Part shown: positions 55,601-63,861 of the stretch, one piece after another
Position numbering within the stretch: position 1 is the stretch's first letter
Layout of the letters: every line of letters begins with the position of its first letter
From: Brachyspira hampsonii
Lineage (GTDB): Bacteria; Spirochaetota; Brachyspiria; Brachyspirales; Brachyspiraceae
DNA length: 64,000 nucleotides
Assembly (NCBI RefSeq): GCF_001746205.1
Contig: NZ_MDCO01000001.1
Span: forward strand, 505,896 to 569,895
Direction: 5' to 3'
The notes under the pieces: model-generated
What the model was told of the DNA's origin: nothing
Database searches by the model: none
The model's input: the letters and a program-made list of their open reading frames with translations, nothing else
Position numbers and translations under genes: made by a program

Positions 55601-55952
55601 AGATATTGCCGGAGTTGGTGTAAGTCCTTTGAATAATATTAAACCTACAACATTTTTTGTAGGTATAAGCAAAATGTCTACAGAGTTTTCTAAATTCTTA
55701 ATAGAGATGATAAGACCTATTAACCCCGGTATATCTACAGTTGAAAATATAGTACAATTCGGTTATGATCCTAATTCAGTAGAGTTTAGTATATCTGCAA
55801 ATAAAGTGTTTACTACATTCTATTTCAGAGATCAAAACTTAGATAAGCCTAATCAGCAGAAGCAGCAGCTTATAGCATTTGAAGGCGATAAATTCGGACT
55901 TGAGCCTATGCCTTTCTCTGATGTTATTTCATATTTAGAGGGCGGTAATTAA
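52698..55952 (+). CDS. AsmA/YdbH-like giant envelope protein
   Basis: A 1084-residue protein with a basic N-terminus, one membrane helix (about residues 31-50) and a very long beta-rich periplasmic part. The start of that part (RKLEIGDFKYGLLFPKIEMSNVILYN) is typical of the AsmA superfamily. Its C-terminal end is followed by a DUF1318 lipoprotein gene, the order found for E. coli ydbH-ynbE-ydbL, so I place it nearest YdbH. Such proteins form grooved bridges that carry phospholipid from the inner to the outer membrane. That role here is inference from family and context. The ATG lies after a weak ribosome site. Confidence 0.8.
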   Translation: MKKFFKKKEKTETSSEQENNQKKRRFKKRYIPLILLFLIIIGIAGARIYFNNERMKNLIENIVYSATDRKLEIGDFKYGLLFPKIEMSNVILYNSANFNNEENIKIDNFRLKFSLFSLFFLKLHVQDLTIDNLYVYMFTDESGNWNLPDMPPSEPKVEDTNKEPFDFSKLDFLKLKADVENIRINNLAFKADSKSFLTNVPNNGLIASLSNYNLHLDLHTKRFSLSQVMGISAPEALKDIYLKSFISNSLAYNDSSIFFNDNPLFNLDVSYPKNPDGTENKDEIIIRFDFEIDDPNFSYNGKKRDDMQFAAHFLARYNIRNQSVSIENLSSELLNDEILKVIASANQIFSGNIGINLDTLYARLNLDKINSLASMFVPSLGISMSGMVNVDADKSIGTINNLSNTINLVLDKINFSMGETISVNNLNSKTKLNFTLNPNNISNEDIKLEHNTTIDRVTALKLYRLNNTDISLRILSSLNGALDVVPAINDPNKKSDTILYIDNISSKYINSDIKVNGAVKFDDPTDLNISVTSLPIANFSGGLARGSLNLDVHVFGEMINDINTTVNGIIRNFSYNLSGEVSSTATAKLNVLANADLISQNVKVSELNLDLDNFLNFRSNIDLEGLGLKRGFVNITTFRIAPYAMKNWLSTKFAEILDSLPFEDDIKMTSALGYDLSLEDKFATVTNFSTFYVTEKQYKLQDVTMKIDTDVSFGDNLYANIRQFNLQSPANKLLVHLDGYFTPVIKNANLNYNVGLDTESLYLPFGIEIGGLFNVNGNLRNNIADGVFKTDKFFANMDSPDKMSIVLKGLTSNIDYHFDLTPTDNEVVATATRYTPLIEQIPNVFFEQLRVYLKIPPFIDDSIRIRDFSSSVKVQGHGLTIQDLKSSLYIGGEKFDDNLFLASISNNTAPRRGAIHLPWLNVDLGSFNTSTIKYDMRVLASDINFKYLLAPENREKINDEKLLVNLTADIAGVGVSPLNNIKPTTFFVGISKMSTEFSKFLIEMIRPINPGISTVENIVQFGYDPNSVEFSISANKVFTTFYFRDQNLDKPNQQKQQLIAFEGDKFGLEPMPFSDVISYLEGGN

Positions 55953-55985
55953 TAATATATAAAATAGAGAGGAGATATTCGTTTT

Positions 55986-56600
55986 ATGAAATTGTATAAT
56001 ATGATATTTGTTTTACTTATTGCGGTATTTATTGCAAGCTGTTCAAAACTTATAGTTGTACAGGAGCCTGAGATGAGAGTGCTTGGAGGAAAAACTTTAA
56101 TAGAAGCTCAAGTTTTAGGAAGATACAGACAGATAGATGAAAGTGCATATCAAATATCTACTCTTTCTAGTGATGAAGATTTAAATCTTATAATGGTAAG
56201 TACAAATGTTTCTGATGAATTAGCTCAGGGATATAAAGAAGCTTTAATAAGAAGCATGTTTAATCAAGATGAAATAAATTTATATAAAACTAATTATTAT
56301 ATAGGTGAAAATAACGGCGGATATTTATCATATATAGCATTCGATGTTTCCAAACCAAAAACTGAATACAGTGAAGAGAGAATAAAATATATAAAAGAAA
56401 TAATGGAAAAAGAAAATACTGACAGAAGAACTATAGCAGAATATTTAATATTATCAGATCCTAAATTAAGTATGGCTAATATAAAAGAAGTTGAAACTGC
56501 TTTGTATAGAAGAAATGTACAGAAACTTATAGATAATTCATATTATCAGCTTCCAGACAGCAGCTGGACTGTTTACAGCAATGAGAATACTAATAGCTAA
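55986..56600 (+). CDS. DUF1318 (YdbL-like) lipoprotein
   Basis: A 204-residue protein. The signal peptide ends in a lipobox (FIASCSKL, acylated Cys near residue 19), then VVQEPEMRVLGGKTLIEAQVLG resembles the small lipoprotein YnbE. From about residue 95 a YdbL-like segment appears, with NYYIGENNGGYLSYIAF as the nearest match to the family box around a GE/NxGYL motif. It therefore looks like a YnbE-YdbL fusion. It follows the AsmA-like gene by 33 bases with GAGAGGAG as ribosome site. In E. coli the two small partners help YdbH at the outer membrane. The match is by motif only. Confidence 0.65.
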   Translation: MKLYNMIFVLLIAVFIASCSKLIVVQEPEMRVLGGKTLIEAQVLGRYRQIDESAYQISTLSSDEDLNLIMVSTNVSDELAQGYKEALIRSMFNQDEINLYKTNYYIGENNGGYLSYIAFDVSKPKTEYSEERIKYIKEIMEKENTDRRTIAEYLILSDPKLSMANIKEVETALYRRNVQKLIDNSYYQLPDSSWTVYSNENTNS

Positions 56601-56637
56601 ATAGTTTTTTAATATAATAAAATTTTAATATAATAAA

Positions 56638-56672
56638 AAAGAGCAAGTATGAAAATAATACCTGCTCTTTTT
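56638..56672. terminator. Bidirectional terminator between the lipoprotein and dynamin-like genes
   Basis: AAAGAGCAAGTAT (56638-56650) and ATACCTGCTCTTT (56658-56670) pair with one G-U on the minus strand and T runs on both sides. Confidence 0.85.
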
Positions 56673-56691
56673 TATTTTATATTGTTTTTAT

Positions 56692-58275
56692 TTACTTTTT
56701 ATTTTTTTCTGATTCTATATAAGAAGCAAAGTTATTCAATATAGATTTTATATTTTTATACATTTTAGCATCTTCCTGATATTTCAAAGTTTCTTTTGTT
56801 TTAGCATCTATTTCTTTTAGATTTGCTAAATAATTATTAAAATATTCATCTATAGTTTTATTATATTTAGATACCACATTCTCTTCTTCATAAGCTTTAA
56901 TAACTTTTTTAGAAAGTGTTTTTTTCCAATTTCCTGAGAAAGACATAAAACCTGATAATATAAATACAACACTAGGAAGAAATGATAAAGATATACCTAT
57001 AATATTTATTATTTTCATTGAACTGTTTTTCAATAAGTCAAATGAGGGTAAAATGCCTATGGAAGTATTTATTAAATTTGTTTTTATTTTGTTTGGCTCT
57101 TTGCTGTTAAAATCTTCTTTTATAAGAGCAATCATATTGTATAATTGTGTATCAAGATTTAAGTTTATACTATTGCATAATACTTTTATATCATCTTTTT
57201 TTCTATAAACATTATTATCATCAATAGATTGAATTATGCTGTCTATATTGAGTGTATTTTTATATATTTCATTAAATGATTCTTTAACAGATATTTTTAT
57301 TTTATTTAAATTAACTTCTAATTTGTCATTTTCTTGGAAACTATTTTTGTTGTCTATTATTTCTGTAATGAAATTAATATTTGTTAATATTTTATTATAG
57401 TAAGCATATTTTATATTTTCAGCAAAGTCATCTTTAATCTGCTTAACTAAATTATTGTTATTAATTGAAAATGGGAAAAATCTTTTTCTTAGTAAAGAAT
57501 AATCTATTTTCTTTATATTATTAGAAGATTCTATGAAGTTTTTCAATACTTGAAATTTTTTATCAATAACACTGTCTAATTCATTTTCATCAAATATATT
57601 AGCTTTGGAGAATATTATAGATATATTGCTGAAATCATCTATAAAATTTGCTAAGGCATTTATATTTGTGATATCTTCCTGAGAAAATGCATTTATATCA
57701 CATAAATAAATAAACATATTTTGATTATTGTATATTCTAGTATTAAGAAGATTTTCCTTGTACTCAATAATTCTAAATAGTTTGGAATCATCATTTAAAT
57801 AATATTCATCATTATTCGTTTCTTCAGAATAAGGATTCGTATCAATATTTTTATCAAATATTGCATTTATAAATGAAGTTTTTCCGGAACTGTATCTTCC
57901 ATAAACAACAATATCAAAAGTTTCACTGATTTTATTATAAATATCAGAAGTCAATTCAGATATTTTTTCATTATTCTTTTTATCCGCCGCACTTATTTCT
58001 TCATTAAGTTTATCTATGATGACTTGTATATTAATAAGATTCTCATAAAGATATGGATTTTCACTTTCAAAAGAATTCTTTTTATATTTTGTAAGTTCAT
58101 CAATAGTAAGTCCGGTATTTTCTGCAAGCTTATCCAAAAGGTCAAGAGTTATATTATTTGCATTTCTTTCTAGTCTTGAAATATAATCCTGACGCACACC
58201 TAACATTTTAGCGAATTGGCTTTGTGTTAGCTTCAAAATTTTTTCTCTAATATCTTTTAAATTAAAATCAATCAT
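56692..58275 (-). CDS. XRE helix-turn-helix fused to a dynamin-like GTPase
   Basis: A 527-residue protein with an unusual layout. Residues 5-62 are an XRE-type DNA-binding domain (LTQSQFAKMLGVRQDYISRL). A short coiled coil (75-115) leads to a GTPase domain with the G1 loop GRYSSGKTS (126-134). The later motifs are weak: no DxPG box is visible, and IIFSKAN stands where NKxD is expected. Membrane-type helices lie near residues 420-450 (IINIIGISLSFLPSVVFILSG), inside a helical stalk. The overall plan is that of bacterial dynamin-like proteins (membrane remodelling, stress or phage defence) with an added DNA-binding domain. It is divergent from the HPr-like gene. Confidence 0.75.
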   Translation of the reverse strand: MIDFNLKDIREKILKLTQSQFAKMLGVRQDYISRLERNANNITLDLLDKLAENTGLTIDELTKYKKNSFESENPYLYENLINIQVIIDKLNEEISAADKKNNEKISELTSDIYNKISETFDIVVYGRYSSGKTSFINAIFDKNIDTNPYSEETNNDEYYLNDDSKLFRIIEYKENLLNTRIYNNQNMFIYLCDINAFSQEDITNINALANFIDDFSNISIIFSKANIFDENELDSVIDKKFQVLKNFIESSNNIKKIDYSLLRKRFFPFSINNNNLVKQIKDDFAENIKYAYYNKILTNINFITEIIDNKNSFQENDKLEVNLNKIKISVKESFNEIYKNTLNIDSIIQSIDDNNVYRKKDDIKVLCNSINLNLDTQLYNMIALIKEDFNSKEPNKIKTNLINTSIGILPSFDLLKNSSMKIINIIGISLSFLPSVVFILSGFMSFSGNWKKTLSKKVIKAYEEENVVSKYNKTIDEYFNNYLANLKEIDAKTKETLKYQEDAKMYKNIKSILNNFASYIESEKNKK

Positions 58276-58523
58276 ATTTTTTCTGTTTTTCTCTGTTATT
58301 TTTATTTTTTATTATTATAAACAATATTATTTAGAATTTCAAGGGTTTTTATGTATGATTTGTATAATATATGTTCTTATGTATATATTTAAAATAAATA
58401 TAGCATTTTTAATGAAATTTTTAAGTTTAAAAATGTTAAAAAATAAAATTGTTTAAAGTTATTTTATTTATGTCATTGATAATTAATTAAATTATTCTAA
58501 TTTAATATAGATATTTTATATAT

Positions 58524-58645
58524 CCTATATAGGTATATATATAACTGCTCTATATAGTTTTTAATATGTTTTTATACATAACTAATTGATTTGTTTCTAT
58601 ATTTGTATATAATTGTATTTAGATAATTAAATAAAATTATATAGG
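58524..58645. promoter_or_regulatory. CTATATAG boxes in the divergent promoter region
   Basis: The 377-base gap between the two divergent genes holds CCTATATAGG (58524-58533, a perfect palindrome), CTATATAG (58550-58557) and TATATAGG (58638-58645, overlapping the ribosome site region of the gene at 58653). They are candidate operators for the XRE domain next door. The remaining 58276-58500 part shows nothing beyond AT-rich DNA. Confidence 0.4.
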
Positions 58646-58652
58646 ATACTAT

Positions 58653-59855
58653 ATGGAGAATAATGATTTTATATCTAAAGAATTTGAATGCAGAAATGAT
58701 ACGCTGCAAGATGTCAAAGAGATTTATCCTATTGTAGATTATTTTAAGACTATAGATGATAAGATTGAAATAGAAAATCAGAATGGAAAAAGAGTCAATG
58801 CCAAGTCTTTTGTGAGAGTATCTGCTGTTAATATAAGATATGGAGATAGATTTATACTGTATGTTTACGGTGATGAGAGAGAGAATAATATTAAAAATAT
58901 AGAAGAGTTTTTGTGTAAAAATAAATTTTATACTTTAGAAAAAATAGAAGAATTAGAAAAGGAAAAAGAAAAATTAAAAAAAGAAGAAGAAGCTGAACAT
59001 AATAGATATATAGAAAAAGAAATATTATCTTTAACACCTGATGACAAAAAAGAAATAGTAAAAATCAATATAGAAGAAAAGATAAAACTTCTAAAAGAAA
59101 AAAGGGATTCTCTGCATTTAGAAAGTCTGAATTTGGATAATAATATTTTGTATATTAAAGATAATGATAAAACAAAAATTATTGATATTATTAATAATGA
59201 TATATACGATATAATAAAGCATTTATCATTGCATTATGAAATATCTATAAAAGAGAGCAGGACAAAGAATTTTATTTCATATCTAATAAGCGTAGTAAAA
59301 GGAAAAGATATGAAATTTTTTGATACATATATGTTTTTTAATGACATAAAAAAATATTTATCAGATCAGTTTTATAAATTATTTATAGAAAAACTTATAT
59401 GTATAGAAGATTTGCATGAAGAATATGATACGATAATCATTAATAATTTTGTTGAGGAATCTATAAAGACTTTGGATTATGTTATTGAAGATAAAAGAAA
59501 ATCAGCAGATTATTCTATTAATATTTATATGATGGATAATATGGCAATGGCAAATATTACTTCAAATAGTAATATGTACAGGGTAATAAACATAGTACAG
59601 ACTATAGGAAAGATTTATGAAATAAAAGAAAGTATTATAGATAATATTATTGATAGGATAAGAGGCGATTATGAACCTTCTTTATATATTAATAATAAAT
59701 CTGATGCGGAAGAGTATAGTAATAATCTAAAAGAGTTTAAAGATTATTTGCAAAAAGAATTTGAGAGTATTTATGTTTCTGTAGTTTCAGGAAAAAATAA
59801 TGATAATTCAAATATTGATTATCAGAATATAGTTAAACTTGCAAGGAGGATTTAA
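58653..59855 (+). CDS. HPr-like domain protein with coiled coil, unknown function
   Basis: A 400-residue protein. Residues about 10-90 fit the HPr fold of the sugar phosphotransferase system: KIEIENQNGKRVNAKSFVRV, then YGDRFILYVYGDERE. The S in NAKS (residue 52) aligns with the regulatory Ser46 of HPr, but the phosphoryl-carrying His15 is replaced (DTLQDVKEIY), so it cannot act as a PTS carrier. Residues 93-155 form a highly charged coiled coil, and the rest is a helical domain I do not recognise. The start ATG follows AGGAT. It is followed after four bases by a phosphoesterase. It likely serves as a scaffold or sensor, which is inference. Confidence 0.7.
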   Translation: MENNDFISKEFECRNDTLQDVKEIYPIVDYFKTIDDKIEIENQNGKRVNAKSFVRVSAVNIRYGDRFILYVYGDERENNIKNIEEFLCKNKFYTLEKIEELEKEKEKLKKEEEAEHNRYIEKEILSLTPDDKKEIVKINIEEKIKLLKEKRDSLHLESLNLDNNILYIKDNDKTKIIDIINNDIYDIIKHLSLHYEISIKESRTKNFISYLISVVKGKDMKFFDTYMFFNDIKKYLSDQFYKLFIEKLICIEDLHEEYDTIIINNFVEESIKTLDYVIEDKRKSADYSINIYMMDNMAMANITSNSNMYRVINIVQTIGKIYEIKESIIDNIIDRIRGDYEPSLYINNKSDAEEYSNNLKEFKDYLQKEFESIYVSVVSGKNNDNSNIDYQNIVKLARRI

Positions 59856-59859
59856 TAAA

Positions 59860-60555
59860 ATGAGGTTTGCAGTTATAGGAGATTTGCATGGAAAAAACTG
59901 TTGGAAAAAACTTATTGAAGGAAGATTTGATAATTTTGATAAGATAATTTTTATGGGAGATTACAGCGATGACAGCTGGGTTACTTTTACAGATGAAGAA
60001 ATAGTTAATAATTTAAAAGATGTGATAGAGTTTAAAAAGAATCATAATGATAAAATTGTTCTTCTTATAGGCAATCATGACTTTCAGTATATAGTGGGAT
60101 ATCCTACAGCTAGCAGATATAGAAAAAGTTATGCTGAAGAGATGCATGAAATATTTAATAATAATTCTGATATTTTTAGTCCTATACATATAGAAAATAA
60201 TTATATATTTACTCATGCAGGAATTACAAATGGCTGGATTGAATATATAAGGCATAAATATGATATAAAAGATATTAATATCGATAATGTTTATGATATA
60301 GTGAGTTTAGTTTATAAAAATGATAAAAATGACTGCAATATAGCTTCTTTCAGAAGAGGAGGAGGCAGTGAATTTGCTGGAATATTATGGGCTGATACAG
60401 GAGATTTATATGATGATGCATGGACAGGATATAATCAGGTTGTAGGGCATAATAGAGTAAAAGCGGGAAGTGTTATAAAAAAAGATAATTATGCTGTTTA
60501 TATGTCAGATCATTTTGATACTGAGCAGGATAAATTATTGGTATTAGATATATAA
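59860..60555 (+). CDS. Calcineurin-like metallophosphoesterase
   Basis: A 231-residue enzyme with the full metal-binding set: FAVIGDLHGKN (Asp, His), MGDYSDDS (Asp; the usual arginine after GDxxD is missing), IGNHDFQY (Asn, His), FTHAG and VVGHNR. It belongs to the serine/threonine-phosphatase-like branch of the family; protein or nucleotide phosphate could be the substrate. The frame opens at a TTG at 59839, but the ATG at 59860 has AGGAGG upstream and gives the normal start MRFAVIGD. Four bases separate it from the HPr-like gene, so the two are co-transcribed. Confidence 0.88.
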   Translation: MRFAVIGDLHGKNCWKKLIEGRFDNFDKIIFMGDYSDDSWVTFTDEEIVNNLKDVIEFKKNHNDKIVLLIGNHDFQYIVGYPTASRYRKSYAEEMHEIFNNNSDIFSPIHIENNYIFTHAGITNGWIEYIRHKYDIKDINIDNVYDIVSLVYKNDKNDCNIASFRRGGGSEFAGILWADTGDLYDDAWTGYNQVVGHNRVKAGSVIKKDNYAVYMSDHFDTEQDKLLVLDI

Positions 60556-60581
60556 TTTTGTTATATAAGAGGAGTTAATTT

Positions 60582-60866
60582 ATGTTTCCTGATAAGCCGC
60601 CTTTTCATTATAGATGCAGAAACTGCGGATATTTTTTCACTGCAGATGAAAAATTGAATGCACCTTCAGAGCTTTCTTTTGTATCATTTGATTTTAAAGA
60701 TATAGAAAAAGATGAAAATGGAGAGAAAATAGTTGGAATTAATTCAGAATCAAAAAAAGAATCTTTCATACAAAAAATTTTCAAAAAATTTTCTCCCAAG
60801 TGTCCAAAATGTCCAAAATGCCATGAACATGCTGTTGTAAGTATTGATTGTATGGTGCATAAGTAA
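60582..60866 (+). CDS. Small zinc-ribbon protein
   Basis: A 94-residue protein. HYRCRNCGYFF near the N-terminus and KCPKCPKCHEH near the C-terminus provide two cysteine pairs that can form one zinc ribbon, separated by about 50 residues of charged linker. GAGGAG lies ahead of the ATG. It follows the phosphoesterase by 26 bases and ends the module. I do not know its function; it might bind nucleic acid or a partner protein. No homologue is identified. Confidence 0.7.
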   Translation: MFPDKPPFHYRCRNCGYFFTADEKLNAPSELSFVSFDFKDIEKDENGEKIVGINSESKKESFIQKIFKKFSPKCPKCPKCHEHAVVSIDCMVHK

Positions 60867-60926
60867 TTGACTTTTATTACTATATAAGATATTATCAACA
60901 TATTATTTTTTTATATTAATATTTTT

Positions 60927-61835
60927 ATGAAAAATATATTTATATTTGCACTATCAGTTATTATACTTTTTATATTTGCCTTTACTTTTATAAAGGTTAA
61001 GGATAACTATAATATTAGTTTTGAATATGCAGATAATATTTCTAATACCTCAAATGAAAATATAATTTTGACAAAAAAGATAACAGAAAAAAACTCAAAT
61101 GATATATTTCATTTAGCTGATATAAACGCTCCTGATATTACAAAACCTATTTTAAATAAAATAAATGAACATAGTAATTGTATAAGTATTATTATAGATG
61201 ACAGCGGAAATACCTTAGATAATTCTGAAAGATATTTTTCTTTGGCTAATGAATATAATATAACTTTTGCAGTGCTTCCTGATTCTTATCATAGTACAGA
61301 TTTTTCTTATGCGGCATATAGTAATAATGTTAATGTTATTTTGCATATACCTATGGAGGGCAGTGATTATTTCGGAGAAAAGACTTTGATAAGAAAGTCA
61401 ATGAATGAAGATGAAGTATTTAGACTATTAGATTATTCATTTTCAAAGGTGCCTTATGCGAAGGGAATGAATAATCATACGGGTTCGCTTGCAAGCTGTG
61501 ATGAGAGCATAGTTTCTTATATGCTTAATTATGCTAAGAATAATGATAAATATTTTATAGATTCCTATACGGTGTCCGGCAGTTTGATATATGATATGGC
61601 TTTAAAATATGGAGTAAAGACAGCTAGAAGATCCGTATTTTTAGATAATGAGAGAGATTATTCTTATATAATGAAGCAATGGATGGAGTTAATAAAAATG
61701 TCTAAAGAGTACGGCATAGCGATTGGAATAGGGCATTATCAAAGCGAAGAAACATTAAAAATTTTAGAAGATAATTTACCGCTTTTATCAGATGAAGGAA
61801 TTATGTCTGTGAATATAGCGGATATATTGAATTAG
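60927..61835 (+). CDS. Divergent polysaccharide deacetylase
   Basis: A 302-residue protein with an N-terminal membrane helix or signal anchor (residues 1-22) and a single deacetylase-like domain. IIIDDSGNTLDNSERY, AVLPDSYHSTDFSYAA, ILHIPMEG and GMNNHTGSLAS match the DUF610 / YibQ branch of the NodB superfamily. The Asp, His and metal residues fit. The natural substrate of this branch is not known; a cell-wall glycan is likely. The start follows an AT-rich ribosome region with no clear site. It lies 33 bases before lysA and may be co-transcribed. Confidence 0.85.
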   Translation: MKNIFIFALSVIILFIFAFTFIKVKDNYNISFEYADNISNTSNENIILTKKITEKNSNDIFHLADINAPDITKPILNKINEHSNCISIIIDDSGNTLDNSERYFSLANEYNITFAVLPDSYHSTDFSYAAYSNNVNVILHIPMEGSDYFGEKTLIRKSMNEDEVFRLLDYSFSKVPYAKGMNNHTGSLASCDESIVSYMLNYAKNNDKYFIDSYTVSGSLIYDMALKYGVKTARRSVFLDNERDYSYIMKQWMELIKMSKEYGIAIGIGHYQSEETLKILEDNLPLLSDEGIMSVNIADILN

Positions 61836-61868
61836 AAAATTTAAATAAAAAATTAGGGGAAATGAATA

Positions 61869-63107
61869 ATGATTGCGTATAAAAATAATATATTGATGTG
61901 CGAAAATATTGATATTAGGGATATTGCTGAAATTTATGGTACTCCTTTTTATATTTATTCAAAGAATGATATTTTAAGTAAAATAAGGTTTTTAAAGGAA
62001 GTATTTTCACCTTTAAATGATGCTTTGATAGTTTATGCCGTTAAGGCAGAAAATAATTTATCTATATTAAAAATTATGGCTGAAGAGGGTATAGGTGCTG
62101 ATGTTGTATCTATAGGAGAGACTTTGAAATATATAAAAGCTGGGGGAAAGGCTGAAAATATAGTATTTTCTGGAGTTGCCAAAACAGAGGAAGAGATAAG
62201 AAAATCAATAGAGCTTAATATAAAACGTTTTAATATAGAATCTATTCCTGAAGCTGTAAGAATTAATAATATATCTAAGGAGCTTAAAAAAAGAGTTAAA
62301 TGTTCTATAAGAGTTAATCCTAATGTTGATGCTCATACTCATGAGAAAATTACTACAGGAGTTAGCGGAAATAAATTTGGTATAAGTATAAAAACTATAA
62401 AAGATAATTCTGAATTATTAAAATCTTTGGATAATATAGAAATAGAATCATTATCAATGCATATAGGCTCACAAATGATAGATGCCGAGCCTTTTTACAG
62501 AGCCATTTCAGTGATGAAAGATTTAATTGCTGAAATTAAAAGTATTGGTTTTAATATTACAGATATTGATATAGGGGGAGGATACGGAGTAAGATATAAT
62601 AGGGCTAATTCAGGATTTGATTTTGATAAATTTAAATCTAAAAGCATTAGTTTATTGAAAGAAATGAATTTAAAAGTTACAACAGAGCCTGGAAGGTATT
62701 TTGTAGCAGAATCCGGTGCTTTAATAATGAAAGTTGAATATATCAAAGAAGAACTCGGAAGAAAGTATGTTATATTAAACGGGGGTATGAATGATTATGT
62801 AAGGGCAGCTATGTATGATGCTTATAATGAAATATATCCTTTAGTTAAAAAAGATAATATTGCAAATTATGATTTTGTAGGACCTATATGTGAAAGTTCA
62901 GATTTTTTTGCTTATGAGAGAAAATGCAGTGTTTTAGAGCAGGGTGATTATGTAGCTTTACTTGATGCAGGAGCTTATGGGTTTAGTATGTCAAGCAATT
63001 ATAATTCAAGACTTCTTATACCTCAAGTTATGATTGATGATAAAAAACATTATATCATAAGAAAAAGACAGACTTTTGATGATATGATAAAAGATGAAAT
63101 AATATAA
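61869..63107 (+). CDS. lysA: Diaminopimelate decarboxylase
   Basis: A 412-residue fold-type III PLP enzyme that makes L-lysine from meso-diaminopimelate. The PLP lysine is K59 in VYAVKAENNLSIL. Further boxes are SMHIGSQM, DIGGGYGV, TEPGRYFVAESGAL and GPICESSDFF, with the catalytic Cys of the second subunit. The length is normal. The ribosome site is AGGGGA. It is the last gene of this strand block, followed by a candidate terminator. Confidence 0.95.
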   Translation: MIAYKNNILMCENIDIRDIAEIYGTPFYIYSKNDILSKIRFLKEVFSPLNDALIVYAVKAENNLSILKIMAEEGIGADVVSIGETLKYIKAGGKAENIVFSGVAKTEEEIRKSIELNIKRFNIESIPEAVRINNISKELKKRVKCSIRVNPNVDAHTHEKITTGVSGNKFGISIKTIKDNSELLKSLDNIEIESLSMHIGSQMIDAEPFYRAISVMKDLIAEIKSIGFNITDIDIGGGYGVRYNRANSGFDFDKFKSKSISLLKEMNLKVTTEPGRYFVAESGALIMKVEYIKEELGRKYVILNGGMNDYVRAAMYDAYNEIYPLVKKDNIANYDFVGPICESSDFFAYERKCSVLEQGDYVALLDAGAYGFSMSSNYNSRLLIPQVMIDDKKHYIIRKRQTFDDMIKDEII

Positions 63108-63115
63108 ATTTATTT

Positions 63116-63160
63116 AATATGTCAGAATTATATAAAAATAGTTTTGACATATTAATAATT
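63116..63160 (+). terminator. Candidate terminator after lysA
   Basis: AATATGTCA (63116-63124) pairs with TGACATATT (63145-63153) around a 20-base loop, with T-rich sequence following. The long loop makes it weaker than the others. Confidence 0.5.
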
Positions 63161-63321
63161 ATTTTTTTAATTGCACTTGATATTTATTTTGATTTATTTA
63201 AATATTAATATACTGCAGACTGTATTAAAAATACTATATTAATTAATTTCCTTGTAAGCAAAGAAAATTCATAATTACTATACAAATTGTATTAAAATAT
63301 TTAGCTGAAATTATCAGTATA

Positions 63322-63735
63322 TTAATTTTTATTAAAAATATTTTCTTTTTTGCAGTATCCGCAAAGAAACTCTTTAAACTTATGTACAGTATCTTTGCTC
63401 ATAGCATGTTCTATTAAGCATGCTTCTTCATCAGCTATTTTTTCATCTACATTTAATACTTTTGTAAGGAAGTAGTAGAATATAGCATGCCTTTCTGCAA
63501 TATCCTTTCCAATAGCTCTGCCGCTTTCGGTAAGCTCTATATCTCCGTAATGCTCATGTTTTATATGCCCTAATTTTGACAAAGTTTTAATAGCCGTATT
63601 AACACTAGCTTTGGAGCGTCCTACCAAATCAGCTATATCTGTTATTCTAATTGCTTCCTTAAAATTTTTTTCTACTTCAAGGTTGTAGATAGTTTCTAAA
63701 TAATTTTCTAATATAGGTGTTATTTCTTGTTTCAT
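63322..63735 (-). CDS. DtxR/MntR-family metal-dependent repressor
   Basis: A 137-residue repressor. The N-terminal winged helix (residues 8-75) contains RITDIADLVGRSKASVNTAI. The dimer and metal domain has ERHAIFYYFL (H83) and EEACLIEHAM (C106, E109, H110). The C-x2-E-H order with a Cys resembles iron-sensing DtxR more than manganese-sensing MntR, which has Glu there. No SH3-like C-terminal domain is present. It likely controls iron or manganese transport genes that are not in the window. It stands alone on the minus strand. Confidence 0.9.
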   Translation of the reverse strand: MKQEITPILENYLETIYNLEVEKNFKEAIRITDIADLVGRSKASVNTAIKTLSKLGHIKHEHYGDIELTESGRAIGKDIAERHAIFYYFLTKVLNVDEKIADEEACLIEHAMSKDTVHKFKEFLCGYCKKENIFNKN

Positions 63736-63861
63736 ATATAAATGATTTTAATATAAAAATATTATAAGTCAATATTTAAATTCCTATTTTTTTACATAAT
63801 GTAAAATATAGAAGTTTTATATTTCATAATAAATTAGTTATTTTAGTCTGAATAAAATATT

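Noticed and set aside
56692-60866. A known toxin-antitoxin or BREX/CBASS-type system
   Set aside because: None of the hallmark proteins of these systems is present.
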